From assembly GCF_002750975.1 (NCBI RefSeq), contig NZ_PEJS01000001.1:1550001-1614000 (forward strand): a stretch of DNA of 64,000 nt. Direction: 5' to 3'. This document shows, one piece after another, positions 42,401 to 54,202 of this stretch (position 1 is its first letter; each line of letters begins with the position of its first letter). This DNA is from Stenotrophomonas indicatrix (GTDB lineage: Bacteria; Pseudomonadota; Gammaproteobacteria; Xanthomonadales; Xanthomonadaceae). A program made the position numbers and the translations under genes. The notes beneath the pieces were generated by a model, which was not told the DNA's origin, made no database searches, and saw only the letters and a program-made list of their open reading frames with translations.

Positions 42401-45400
42401 TCGTGCACGACCAACTGCGATACCACCACGCCGGTGGCGACGCCGGGCGTGAGCTATGCCAAGTCGGTGAACAGTGCCGGCCCCGTGTCGGTGGGTGACA
42501 GCCTGGCCTACACCTTGACCACGGTGGTGACCAACTCGCGCACCACCGACGTGGTGACGCTGACCGATACGCTGGGCAGCGGCCTCGATTTCGGCAGCGT
42601 GACCAGTGCCGGCGCCTACACCTGCAACGCGGCCAACCCGCTGGTGTGCACGTTGCCGGCCGGCACTGCGCCAGGCAGCTACAGCCTGTCGTACTCCGCA
42701 GTGGTCAACGCCCAGGCCACCGGCCAGGTGACCAACGCGGTGCTCGGCAGCGGTGGCGACAACCCGAGCTGCACCGTCAACTGCGATACCACCACCCCGG
42801 TGGCTGGCAGCCAGATCGACTATCGCAAGACCTCGGCCGCGGTCGGCTCGGTCAAGGTGGGTGACAGCATCGCCTACACCCTGACCGCTGTGGTCAGCCG
42901 CTCGCGCACCACCGCTGTATTCACCCTGACCGACACGATGGGGCAGGGCCTGGACTTCGGCACGGTCACCGCCACCACCGGCTTCACCTGCAATGCCGCC
43001 AACCCGCTGGTGTGCACGTTGCCGGCCGCCACCGCACCTGGCACCTACACGGTGAACTACACCGCGACGGTGAACGCGCAGGCCAAGGGCAGCGTCAGCA
43101 ACGCCGTGCTTGGCAGCGGCACCGGTACCAACACCTGTGCCACCGACTGCACCACCACCACCCCGGTGCTGGCGGCGACGGTCACCTACCGCAAGTCCTC
43201 CAGCACGGCATCGCCGGTCAACATCGGCGATGCGGTGGACTACAGCGTCGAGGTGGTGGTCGCCAACTCGCAGACCACCGATGTGCTCACCCTGACCGAT
43301 ACCCTGGGCGCAGGCCTGGACCTGCAGTCGGTGACCCAGCCGGGCGCCTTCACCTGCAATGCCAGCAATCCGCTGGTGTGCACGTTGCCGGCAGGTACCG
43401 CACCCGGCACCTACACGCTGGGCTACCGCGCGCAGGTCAACGCGCAGGCCAGTGGCAGCGTCCGCAACGCGGTGCTGGGCAGTGGCGGCGATACCCCCAA
43501 CTGCACGGGAACCTGCAGCACCGAGCACGTGCTGGCCGAGCCGCGCGTGGTGCTGGAAAAATTGTCCGGCCCTGCAAGTGGCAGTGAAGTGCGTCCGGGT
43601 GACCGGTTGCGCTACACCCTGCGGGCCACCGTCGAGCGCGCCTCGCTGCGCCAGCCGTTGCAGCTGCTGGATACGCCCGATGCGGGCCTGAGCGTGGACA
43701 CGCTGCCGGCAGGCTGCGTGCAGCAGGGCACCGACATCGTCTGCACGCTGCCGACCGGTACTCCCGTTGGGCAACATGAATTCGTCTACCAGGCCATCGT
43801 CAACCAGGAAGCACGCACGGAAGTGCTCAACCGCCTGCGCGGCCAGTACCCGGATGGCTCGCCGCCACCGGAATGCACCACCTGCGAAACGCGGCACAAG
43901 GTGATCTCGGACTTCGCGCTGCGCATCACCAAGACCGCCAACCCGCGGCTGGTGAAGGTGGGCGACCTGGTGCGCTACCAGTTGGTGGTCGAGAACGTCG
44001 GCAGCAGCCATTGGCGCGACGGCGTGGTGGTCGATACGCCGCCGCCGGGCTTCAGCTATGTGGACGGCTCGATGCGCGTGGCCGACGACGACGGCGCGTT
44101 CTCGCTGGGCGGTAGCCAGACCCCGCTGCGCATCGGCGCGGTCGACATCGCCGTGGGCCGCAGTGCCACCATCACCTACCTGTTGCGGGTGGGCGCGGGC
44201 GTGCGTGCCGGCAACCACATCAACCAGGCCGTGGCTACTGCCGGCGACGGCACGCCGCTGTCGAACGTGGCGACCGCAGAGGTGCGCATGGATGCCGACC
44301 CGCTGCTGGAAGACAGCCTGGTGTTCGGCACCGTGTTCGATGACCGCGATGGCGACGGCTGGCAGGACAGTGCGGAACTGACCGGTGTTCGCGTGCAGGG
44401 CGGTTTCGCGCCTGCCGCGTACGTGCCGGGTTCGACAACGCTGGATCGTGGCGATGGACCGCAGCCGTTGGCCGATGCCAGCGCGCCCCTGCTGCATGGC
44501 GTGCAGGTGGGCGTGATACACGGCCTGGCGTCTACGTCGGACACCGTCGAGAGCAATCAGGTGGTGATCCGCCAGCGCCTGCGCGAACTGTCCTTCACCG
44601 ATGATTTCGTGCTGGAAAGCGCCCAGGGCCATCGCCTGCAGCTGGATGCGCAGGGTGTGGCAACCGTGCAGCGCAGTGGCGAGGCGGCCAAGGGCCTGAC
44701 CGCGGCCGAGCCGACCGTGCATCGCGAGATCGCGCGGGTGGCCGAAGGCTATGAGGTGGCCTACTTGATCCGCAACAGCGGCATCCAGGAGCAGGGCATT
44801 CCCGGCGTGCGCCTGGCCACCGTAGAGGGCCTGCTGATCGAAACCGATCCGTTCGGTCGTTACCACCTGGCCGATGTGCACGGTGGCGATGCGCGGTTGG
44901 GCCGCAACTTCATCGTCAAGCTGGACCCGGCAACGGTACCGGCGGGCTCCGGACTGACCACCGAGAATCCGTTGCTGCGTCGGGTTACCCAGGGCGTGCC
45001 GACCCGCTTCAGCTTCGGCGTGCGCCTGCCGCCGTCGCCGCAGGCGGCCGCCGAGCGCGCCGAACTGGCGTTGGGCGAAGTGTTGTTCGCCCCGGGCAGC
45101 AGCGAGCTGCGTGCCAGCTATCGTCCGGTGCTGGCGAAGATGGCCGAGGTGGTCGATCGCTACCAGGGCGGTGACGTGGTGATTGCCGCCAACGGCGAAA
45201 GCCAGGCGTTGGCCTTCGCCCGTGCGGTGGCCGTGCGTGATGCGCTGCAGGCCGAAGTGGCTGAGGGTTCGCGCGCTGGCCTGTCGGTGCAACTGCGTAC
45301 CGACGTGCGCGATCCGCACTCGCTGGTCGCTGGCGTTGATGCCGGCGGTGCGCTGCTGGGCAACGTGCTGTTCGACACCGACAAGGCGGTGATCCGCGAG

Positions 45401-45655
45401 GAGTTCAAGCCGCTGCTGGCTGCCATCGCCGCGCGCCTGGAGCAGATGGGGGGTGGCCAGGTCAGCCTGGTCGGCCATACCGATGTGCGTGGCGGCCACG
45501 CCTACAACCAGGCGTTGGGCCTGCGCCGTGCAAATGCCGTGTTCGAAGCGCTGCGCGTGCACCTCAGCCCTGCCGTGCAGCAACGCCTGCGCGTGCGCAA
45601 CGAGGAGACCGCCGCCACCCGCGCGGCGGCCCACCAACAGGAGGCCCGCCGATGA
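39476..45655 (+). CDS. Giant repeat surface protein: GEVED, DUF11-type repeats, OmpA-like C-terminus
   Basis: 2059 residues. A signal peptide is at about 29-51 (ends SSAWAA), after an extended charged head. Residues about 280-460 form a CshA/GEVED-type unit (YADFGDAPQSYGDAMHVVDD, then GVADDGEVEDHL). About 626-1357 is six exact-length 122-residue repeats, each with four cysteines and VGDS..YT..., TDTLG.GLDF and NPLVCTLPAGT motifs. Divergent DUF11 units and an FGTVFDDRDGDGWQD segment follow. The last 190 residues contain two OmpA-like units; the second (NVLFDTDKAVIREEF, VSLVGHTDVRGG) fits peptidoglycan binding. It is exported and probably spans from peptidoglycan to the outside. Its stop overlaps the next ATG (ATGA). 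Confidence 0.87.
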   Translation: MWQSTTSRISAGGESVHPEKSAHPGRTGRWLAAGLLLLLLSVLLPSSAWAAAYATGGTSPYRNTVLWLTWGGGTDLGTAGVTLNNGDTSSISMPVAAGINLSVSCSLANISGGGLLQSYRPGSFSGDSLDDLYNVGGTGGANQLIAGISRSSGTSSFEINCVSTLGGAPYRLRGVVMADAESINNSGEFVEASALGTWNVVEMRKNLSAGAYNVTKSSSGGNSVIRFGPGNDNNTAAVTFLNFDNAAHAPGNLAVNMGFSMRGGGTTAIAIGLLVPYADFGDAPQSYGDAMHVVDDLQFRPDGLPVNATPTNINTAGYTPGGLAPPLTDFLGTMGPDTEQKSSYSADAKGDDNFPSGNPNEENAWPASYVLTVMQAGTQISQPVACVGSGSVAGWIDFNRNGTFDPGERSNIAACSGGGANLSWTVPAQVSAGSSYVRLRYATNAAQIQQPTGVADDGEVEDHLITITAPALKVVKSNNATGGIWNYGQAGTQYTLTISNTTNVPTGNPPNVPAGVITVRDQLPAGIVPNWTGTLSSGSWSCTASGQAVSCTSSQVLSAAGTAGDSSSFTLPVTVSASASGLLRNHASVGGGYDPFNGGNPPAPGEACTDANHCTRSDVTVPVTRVSYAKRSNTTGPVAVGATVSYTVDVTIADGNSRDVLTLTDTLGTGLDFASVTNAGAFTCNAANPLVCTLPAGTVPGTYSLTYAATVNAQASGQVVNTVVGTGTDTPTCSSNCTTTTPVAAPRISVSKASSTAGPVAVGDSVAYTVSVVVADARTTAAVTLTDTLGAGLDFGGMTNAGGFICVPGNPLVCTLPAGTVPGSYAFSYTAIVNAQAVGQVRNAVVPSGPDNPSCVGSCDTTTPLASPQVSYAKLASTGGPVRVGDSIGYTLSVTVARSRTTDVVTLTDTLGSGLDFSSVASAGIFTCNAANPLVCTLPAGTVPGTYSLSYTATVNAQASGTVRNAVLGTGTDTPSCTTNCDTTTPVATPGVSYAKSVNSAGPVSVGDSLAYTLTTVVTNSRTTDVVTLTDTLGSGLDFGSVTSAGAYTCNAANPLVCTLPAGTAPGSYSLSYSAVVNAQATGQVTNAVLGSGGDNPSCTVNCDTTTPVAGSQIDYRKTSAAVGSVKVGDSIAYTLTAVVSRSRTTAVFTLTDTMGQGLDFGTVTATTGFTCNAANPLVCTLPAATAPGTYTVNYTATVNAQAKGSVSNAVLGSGTGTNTCATDCTTTTPVLAATVTYRKSSSTASPVNIGDAVDYSVEVVVANSQTTDVLTLTDTLGAGLDLQSVTQPGAFTCNASNPLVCTLPAGTAPGTYTLGYRAQVNAQASGSVRNAVLGSGGDTPNCTGTCSTEHVLAEPRVVLEKLSGPASGSEVRPGDRLRYTLRATVERASLRQPLQLLDTPDAGLSVDTLPAGCVQQGTDIVCTLPTGTPVGQHEFVYQAIVNQEARTEVLNRLRGQYPDGSPPPECTTCETRHKVISDFALRITKTANPRLVKVGDLVRYQLVVENVGSSHWRDGVVVDTPPPGFSYVDGSMRVADDDGAFSLGGSQTPLRIGAVDIAVGRSATITYLLRVGAGVRAGNHINQAVATAGDGTPLSNVATAEVRMDADPLLEDSLVFGTVFDDRDGDGWQDSAELTGVRVQGGFAPAAYVPGSTTLDRGDGPQPLADASAPLLHGVQVGVIHGLASTSDTVESNQVVIRQRLRELSFTDDFVLESAQGHRLQLDAQGVATVQRSGEAAKGLTAAEPTVHREIARVAEGYEVAYLIRNSGIQEQGIPGVRLATVEGLLIETDPFGRYHLADVHGGDARLGRNFIVKLDPATVPAGSGLTTENPLLRRVTQGVPTRFSFGVRLPPSPQAAAERAELALGEVLFAPGSSELRASYRPVLAKMAEVVDRYQGGDVVIAANGESQALAFARAVAVRDALQAEVAEGSRAGLSVQLRTDVRDPHSLVAGVDAGGALLGNVLFDTDKAVIREEFKPLLAAIAARLEQMGGGQVSLVGHTDVRGGHAYNQALGLRRANAVFEALRVHLSPAVQQRLRVRNEETAATRAAAHQQEARR
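41351..43546 (+). repeat. Six tandem 366-bp repeats in the surface-protein gene
   Basis: Starts at 41351, 41717, 42083, 42449, 42815 and 43181; a seventh, divergent unit begins at 43547. Spacing is exactly 366 bp (122 codons) each time, with no insertion or deletion. Internal similarity is high in the TDTLG and NPLVCTLPAG segments and lower in the first strand. Suggests recent amplification and recombination. Confidence 0.92.
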
Positions 45656-48600
45656 GCGCCCATCACTCTGTCGTCCGGCGTCCCGCCCGCCTGCACCGCG
45701 CTGCGTTGTACCAGGCACTGCTGCTGGGTCTGGCAGCAACGGCGCAGGCCGCGCCGCCGCCGGCCAACGACGCGTCCATCGATGGCGCGCCCATCCACTG
45801 CGAGGGCAACCAGTGCAGCGCCGCGGGCGACCTGCTGTTCACCCTGCGCTCGCGCAGCTTCGATGAGCCGGTGACCGAAGGCACGTCGACGCGCTCGTCA
45901 TCGCAGGTACTGCAGCCGGACCGGCGCGTAAGCGTGGCGCTGGACGAGCCGGGCAAGGCGACCGTCCGCGGTGAATTCATGATCCGCCTGCCGGAAGGTG
46001 GCGCGATCTGGGCCACCGAAGACCCGGCCATGGGCCAGCCCGAGCTGTCGATCTCGGCGCCGGGCATGGTGGCGTTCGACCAGGGCCGCATCGTGCGTCC
46101 GGTCGAATTCTTCGTGCGTGGCAACTACACCGCGTTCATCAAACGTCTGGAGGTCAGCCTCTACCGCGGCAGCGACAGTGACCGGGTCGCGCCCCTGGCG
46201 ACCTTTGAACTGCCTGTGGCTGCTGTCGGGCAGAGCAGTTGGGACGGTTCGCTGCCGGCGTCCACGCCGCTGCGTCGTGGCGACCGCCTGGTCTATGTGC
46301 TGCGCGCGTACGATGCCGAGGGCAATGTCGATGAGACCTCGGCACAGTCCATGCAGCTGGTGACGCTGGCCGAAGTGGAGCGTGGCAACCAGCAGCTGCG
46401 CGACGCCCTGGAAGATCGCCGCGGTACTGCCGTCGATGCCAACCAGGCCGCCTCGTTGTCGCTGCTGGAGCAGGTGTTCGACAGCAACGGTCTTCGCCAG
46501 CAGAACATCCCGGTGTACGGCTCGCGCGTGCGCCTGCGGGGGCGTGACCTGCCGCTTGGCGCGGCACTGAAGATCAATGGCGAAAGCTATCCGCTGGACC
46601 AGGACCGCAAATTCGCCGCTGAATACCTGATGCCGATCGGTCACCACGTGTTCGACGTGCGGGTCGAGCGGCCCGACGCGCCGGCGATCGCACGCACGCT
46701 GGAGGTGGATGTCAGCGGCAGCTATCTGTTCGGCGTGGGCCTGGCCGATGTCACGGTGTACCAGAACAAGGCCAGTGGTGCGGGCCGCGATGTCGCCCGT
46801 GGCGAGCGCGATGACGATGTGCTCAGTGACGGGCGCCTGGCGTTCTATTTGAAGGCCAAGACGCGTGGCCGCTATCTGTTGACGGCGCAGGCCGATACCC
46901 AGAACCGGCCGCTGGACGAACTGTTCACCGGTTTCACCACGGCCGATCCGCAGGACCTGTTCCGCAGCCTGGACCCGGACCTGTATTACCCCACCTATGG
47001 CGACGATTCGCTGACCCAGCGCGACGTCGACAGCATGGGCCGCTTCTACCTGCGCATGGACTGGGACAAGAACCAGGCGCTGTGGGGCAACTACAACACC
47101 GGGCTGAGCGGCACCGAGTACGCCCAGTACGTGCGTTCGCTGTACGGTGCGGCGCTGTCGTGGCGCTCACGCGGCGCCAATGCGTGGGGCGATGCGCAGA
47201 CCGAACTGCGCCTGTTCGGTTCGCAGGCCGAGACCGCGCCGGGCCACAGCGAGTTCATCGGCACCGGCGGCAGCCTGTATTACCTGCGCCACGCCAGCAT
47301 CCTGCGCGGCTCGGACCAGGTGGTGCTGGAGATCCGTGACCGCACCACTGGCCGTGTCGAACAGCGGGTCTCGCTGGTGCGCGGTGCCGACTACGAGATC
47401 GACGCGCTGCAGGGACGCATCCTGCTGACCCGGCCGTTGGCCCAGGTCAGTCGCGAGAACCTGCGCCGGATCAGCCGCGACGTGCCGCTGGATGGCTACG
47501 AGCAGCGCCTGATCGTCGACTACGAATGGGTGCCGACCGGCTTCGACAGTGACGACATCACCGCTGGCGTGCGTGGCAAGCACTGGTTCGGTGATCACGT
47601 GGCGGTGGGCGCCACCTATGTGGACGAACAGCGCGCTGGGCAGGACTATTCGCTGCGCGGTGCGGACCTGACCCTGCAGGCCGGGCGTGGTACCTACCTG
47701 AAGGTCGAGCACAGCCGCAGCGAGGCGACCAGTGCGCCGGTGTTCTTCTCCGACAATGGTGGCCTGAGCTTCACCCGCCTCAACCCCGAGGGGCCGCGCG
47801 AAGGCGAGGCGACCGCGGTGGAGGCACGGGTGAACCTGCGCGAGCTGGGCTGGACCCAGCGCGACTGGAGTGCCGGCGCCTGGTGGCGGCAGGTCGAGGG
47901 AGGCTATTCGGTGGGTCGCTTCGACACCGGCCAGCGCGTGCGCGAACAGGGCGCCGAACTGCTGGGCTACGTGACCGACGATTTCAGCCTGTATGCGCGT
48001 TACAGCGAAGCACGGCGTGGCAATGAATCGTTGATCCAGGCCCAGGCCACCGCCGAATGGCGGATCGGTGACAACGACCGCGTGTCGGCCGAGCTGCGCC
48101 GGGTGCAGGAAGACCGCGGCATCGGCAGCAATGCCGGTGTGCTGGCGGCAGCGCGCTACACCCATCGCATCGGCACCGCGCTGGACATCTATGGCGGCGG
48201 CCAGCTGACCGTCGATGACGATCATGGCCGCTACGCGGACAATGATGCGGTGGTCGCCGGTGGTACCTACACCTTCGCCAACCTGTCCACGATCGGCGCG
48301 GAGGTGAGCGATGGTGATCGGGGCAGTGCCGCGCAGGTCAATGCCGAGTACAAGCTGACCCCGCAGCACAGCTTCTATGGTGCGTTCACCCAGTCCACCG
48401 ACCGCAGTGAATACGACCCGCTGTTCAGCCCGAATGCGCAGGATGGCTGGACACTGGGCCAGCGCTGGCGCCTGTCCGACCAGGTCAACGTGTTCAACGA
48501 GAGCCAGTTCCTCAAATCCGGCCAGGAATCCGGCTTGGCCAACACGTTCGGCATGGATTTCTATCCGGCGGTGGGCTGGAATGCGGGCTTCACCCTCAGC

Positions 48601-49353
48601 GACGGCAAGCTGGATGCGAGCAGTGGCCAGGTCGACCGCAAGGCCGTCAGCCTGTCCGGCGGCCGCACGTCGCCGGGTACCGAGTGGCAGAGCAAGCTGG
48701 AGTGGCGTCGCGACACCGGTGCCGAGCGCCGCACGCAATGGGTCAGCACCAACCGCCTCAGCCACCGTCTCAATGACAGCTGGCGGATCGCTGCGCGGTT
48801 CAACTACGCCGACACCGACGATGCGATCAACCCGGTGGCCGGCGCCCGCTTCATCGAGGGCAATCTCGGCTTTGCCTACCGCCCCTGGGACAATGACCGC
48901 TGGGCGCTGTTCGGCCGCTACAGCTATCTGTACGACCTGTCGACGATGGGCCAGGTCAACGGCGTGGACTACGACCAGCGTACCCAGGTGTTGTCGCTGG
49001 AAGGCGTGTACCGCATCGACCAGCGCTGGGAAGTGGCGGCCAAGCTGGCCCGACGCGAAGGCGAGGTCCGCTATGGCCGGGGCACCGGTCCGTGGTTCGA
49101 TTCAGCCACGAACTTCGGTGCAGCACAGCTGCGCTATGACTTGTACTACCAATGGCACGGCCTGCTGGAGTACCGCCTGCTGGACGTGCGGGATGGCGGT
49201 CGCCGGCAGGGTTGGCTGGCCGGCGTGGACCGCGACGTCGGCCGCAACTTCCGGGTTGGCGTGGGCTACAACTTCACCGACTTCAGTGACGACCTGACGA
49301 AGTTCGACTACACCCACCGCGGCTGGTACGTGAACCTGGTGGGTCGCTATTGA
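45652..49353 (+). CDS. Outer-membrane beta-barrel partner of the surface protein
   Basis: 1233 residues. The signal peptide ends ATAQAAPPP at about residue 35. The first 400 residues are beta-rich periplasmic domains: SIDGAPIHCEGNQCSAAGDLLFTLRSR, FFVRGNYTAFIKRLEVSLYRGS and SYLFGVGLADVTVYQNK. From about 430 the sequence is an amphipathic barrel (LYYPTYGDDSLTQRDVDSMGRFYLRMDWD) that ends WYVNLVGRY. It has no plug or TonB box, so it is not a TonB receptor. It is translationally coupled to the DUF11/OmpA protein, which it probably anchors or exports. No named family recognised. Confidence 0.84.
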   Translation: MSAHHSVVRRPARLHRAALYQALLLGLAATAQAAPPPANDASIDGAPIHCEGNQCSAAGDLLFTLRSRSFDEPVTEGTSTRSSSQVLQPDRRVSVALDEPGKATVRGEFMIRLPEGGAIWATEDPAMGQPELSISAPGMVAFDQGRIVRPVEFFVRGNYTAFIKRLEVSLYRGSDSDRVAPLATFELPVAAVGQSSWDGSLPASTPLRRGDRLVYVLRAYDAEGNVDETSAQSMQLVTLAEVERGNQQLRDALEDRRGTAVDANQAASLSLLEQVFDSNGLRQQNIPVYGSRVRLRGRDLPLGAALKINGESYPLDQDRKFAAEYLMPIGHHVFDVRVERPDAPAIARTLEVDVSGSYLFGVGLADVTVYQNKASGAGRDVARGERDDDVLSDGRLAFYLKAKTRGRYLLTAQADTQNRPLDELFTGFTTADPQDLFRSLDPDLYYPTYGDDSLTQRDVDSMGRFYLRMDWDKNQALWGNYNTGLSGTEYAQYVRSLYGAALSWRSRGANAWGDAQTELRLFGSQAETAPGHSEFIGTGGSLYYLRHASILRGSDQVVLEIRDRTTGRVEQRVSLVRGADYEIDALQGRILLTRPLAQVSRENLRRISRDVPLDGYEQRLIVDYEWVPTGFDSDDITAGVRGKHWFGDHVAVGATYVDEQRAGQDYSLRGADLTLQAGRGTYLKVEHSRSEATSAPVFFSDNGGLSFTRLNPEGPREGEATAVEARVNLRELGWTQRDWSAGAWWRQVEGGYSVGRFDTGQRVREQGAELLGYVTDDFSLYARYSEARRGNESLIQAQATAEWRIGDNDRVSAELRRVQEDRGIGSNAGVLAAARYTHRIGTALDIYGGGQLTVDDDHGRYADNDAVVAGGTYTFANLSTIGAEVSDGDRGSAAQVNAEYKLTPQHSFYGAFTQSTDRSEYDPLFSPNAQDGWTLGQRWRLSDQVNVFNESQFLKSGQESGLANTFGMDFYPAVGWNAGFTLSDGKLDASSGQVDRKAVSLSGGRTSPGTEWQSKLEWRRDTGAERRTQWVSTNRLSHRLNDSWRIAARFNYADTDDAINPVAGARFIEGNLGFAYRPWDNDRWALFGRYSYLYDLSTMGQVNGVDYDQRTQVLSLEGVYRIDQRWEVAAKLARREGEVRYGRGTGPWFDSATNFGAAQLRYDLYYQWHGLLEYRLLDVRDGGRRQGWLAGVDRDVGRNFRVGVGYNFTDFSDDLTKFDYTHRGWYVNLVGRY

Positions 49354-49365
49354 GGACCGGGCAAC

Positions 49366-49427
49366 GCCAGGCCATGCCTGGCGGGGCCGCAACGGTCGCT
49401 ACCCAGTAGTGCCAGGCCATGCCTGGC
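49366..49427. repeat. Paired palindromes between convergent genes
   Basis: GCCAGGC-CAT-GCCTGGC occurs at 49366-49382 and 49411-49427, 45 bp apart; the second follows GTAGT as in SMAG units. They lie between the barrel gene and the convergent receiver gene and may end both transcripts. Confidence 0.8.
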
Positions 49428-49441
49428 AGGGCGGCAACGGC

Positions 49442-49801
49442 TCAGGCCTGCCTGAGCAGCTCCACCAGCTGCCGCAGCCGGTAAGGCTTGGGCAGGAATT
49501 CCACCTGCTCGGGCAGCGGCGGCAACTGCGAGCGTGCGTAGCCGGAAGAAAGGATCATCCGCGCCTGCGGCTGGTCGCGCGCAACATGCTCGCTCAGCTC
49601 GATGCCCGACATGCCGTTGGGCATGCTGATGTCACTGAACACCACGTCGAAACGCGTATCGCCCTGCAGCAGCGCGACTGCTTCCTGCGCATCGGCCGTG
49701 GTAGCCACGTCGATGCCGAAGTCGCGCAGGGCCAGGCCGATCATTTCGCGCAGATCCGTCTGGTCCTCCACCATCAGTACGCGGATCGGATCATCGGTCA
49801 T
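49442..49801 (-). CDS. Stand-alone response regulator receiver
   Basis: 119 residues, a single receiver domain. The acidic pair is at MVEDQ, the phospho-acceptor is Asp57 in VVFSDISMPNG, and Lys105 in FLPKPYRLRQL is the conserved lysine. No output domain. Its ATG overlaps the kinase stop (ATGA), so it is translated with the PAS kinase and is its probable partner. Domain-only regulators often act by protein contact. Confidence 0.92.
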   Translation of the reverse strand: MTDDPIRVLMVEDQTDLREMIGLALRDFGIDVATTADAQEAVALLQGDTRFDVVFSDISMPNGMSGIELSEHVARDQPQARMILSSGYARSQLPPLPEQVEFLPKPYRLRQLVELLRQA

Positions 49802-50952
49802 GGGTTGGGTTCCTCTGTGGCGGGTAGCAGCAGGCTGACCGTGGTGCCAACACCGGGCGTGGTGGACACGTCTACGAAGCCGCCGCTCTGGGTGGTGAAT
49901 CCGAATACCTGGCTAAGGCCCAGGCCGCTGCCCTTGCCGATGTCCTTGGTGGTGAAGAAAGGCTCGGTCGCGCGTTCGGCGATGTCCGGGGCCATGCCGT
50001 GGCCCTCATCGCAGACGCTCAACGTCACATAGGTCCGTTGCCGGGATGTGTCGGCGTCGGGGTCCATGCGGTGTTCCAGCGCGGTGGCGATCAATACCCG
50101 GCCGCCACCAACGGTGGCGTCCGCAGCGTTGCCGACCAGGTTGGCGAGCGCGGTCTGCAGCTGCACGGTATCACTGAGTATGGCAGGCAGGTCCGCAGCC
50201 AGCGCGGTTTCCAGAGTGACGCCGGCAGGGCAGGTGGCCTGCAGGGCGGGCAACCAGTCGCGGATCCGCGCATTGATGTCCAGCGTTTCGCGGATCAGGG
50301 TCTGCCCGGTGCTGAAGGCCAGCAGCTGGCGGGTCAGCAGTGCGCCACGATCACTGGCCGCCTGCGCGGTGGTGAGCAGGGCGTTGGCACGCTCGTCATC
50401 GCCCATGCGTGCGGACAGCAGGTCCAGCGCATTGACGATGGTGGTCAGCAGATTGTTGAATTCGTGGGCAAGGCCGCGGCTGAGCTGGCCGACCGTCTCG
50501 AACTGCTGGGTCTGGCGCAGCGCCCGCTGCGCGTCGCGCAGGAGCCGTTGCGCCTGCCACTGTTCAGTGATGTCGCGGGTGATCTTGACGAAGCCCACGA
50601 GCTCGCTGTTCTCGACCACCGACTCGATGACCACGCTGGCACGGAACGGAGACCCGTCACGGCGCACCCGCCAGCCTTCGGCGGCATGGTGTCCGCTTTC
50701 CGCCGCCAGTCGCAGCAGGTGCTGCGGCTCGCCGGCATCGCGATCGGCTGGCAGGTAGAAGCGTCCAAAGTGGGTGCCGATGACTTCTTCCGACCGGTAG
50801 CCCTTGATGCGTTCGGCGCCGGGATTCCAGCTGCAGACGATGCCATCGGGATCGAGCAGGTACAGCGCATGGTCGCGCACGCTGTCGATCAGCAATCGCA
50901 GCTGTCGGGAAGGGTCCGTCAGCACGGACGGCGTCGAAGCGGCAGCGACCAC
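49798..50952 (-). CDS. PAS-domain sensor histidine kinase
   Basis: About 385 residues; the start is uncertain (frame open to 51105; GTG codons at 50988, 50982, 50952 and 50925, none with a clear ribosome site). A PAS domain opens with LRLLIDSVRDHALYLLDPDGIVCSWNPGAERIKGY. The kinase core has GLAHEFNNLLTTIVNALDLL as the phosphohistidine helix, then LANLVGNAADATVGGG, VCDEGHGMAPDIAERATEPFFTTKDIGKGSGLGLSQVFG in the ATPase. It is soluble (no membrane segment). It is divergent from the hybrid kinase at 51104 and coupled to the receiver. Confidence 0.87.
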   Translation of the reverse strand: MVAAASTPSVLTDPSRQLRLLIDSVRDHALYLLDPDGIVCSWNPGAERIKGYRSEEVIGTHFGRFYLPADRDAGEPQHLLRLAAESGHHAAEGWRVRRDGSPFRASVVIESVVENSELVGFVKITRDITEQWQAQRLLRDAQRALRQTQQFETVGQLSRGLAHEFNNLLTTIVNALDLLSARMGDDERANALLTTAQAASDRGALLTRQLLAFSTGQTLIRETLDINARIRDWLPALQATCPAGVTLETALAADLPAILSDTVQLQTALANLVGNAADATVGGGRVLIATALEHRMDPDADTSRQRTYVTLSVCDEGHGMAPDIAERATEPFFTTKDIGKGSGLGLSQVFGFTTQSGGFVDVSTTPGVGTTVSLLLPATEEPNP

Positions 50953-51103
50953 GATGAAATGCGTATTACCTCTGTCAGGCACGAGAACGTAGGCAGTGGA
51001 GTGTGAAGAGGGCGTGCATGCGACGCCTGTGCCATTGGTCGTATGCGGCTGAATGCGACAAGGAGTAACATCAGTCCCCTTTTCCAAACTGGAACCGACC
51101 TGC

Positions 51104-54198
<3,095 letters not shown>

Positions 54199-54202
<4 letters not shown>

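Noticed and set aside
41351..43546. Repeats as a mobile or CRISPR array
   Set aside because: They are in-frame protein repeats of 122 codons within one gene.
39284..45739. 2151-residue open frame on the minus strand
   Set aside because: It is the antisense of the repeat-rich surface gene. It is His/Arg/Gly/Ala-rich, has no domains, and arises from GC-biased codons; the plus-strand gene has signal peptide, repeats and OmpA motifs.
45652..49353. TonB-dependent receptor call for the barrel protein
   Set aside because: No TonB box and no plug domain visible; the N-terminal domains differ.
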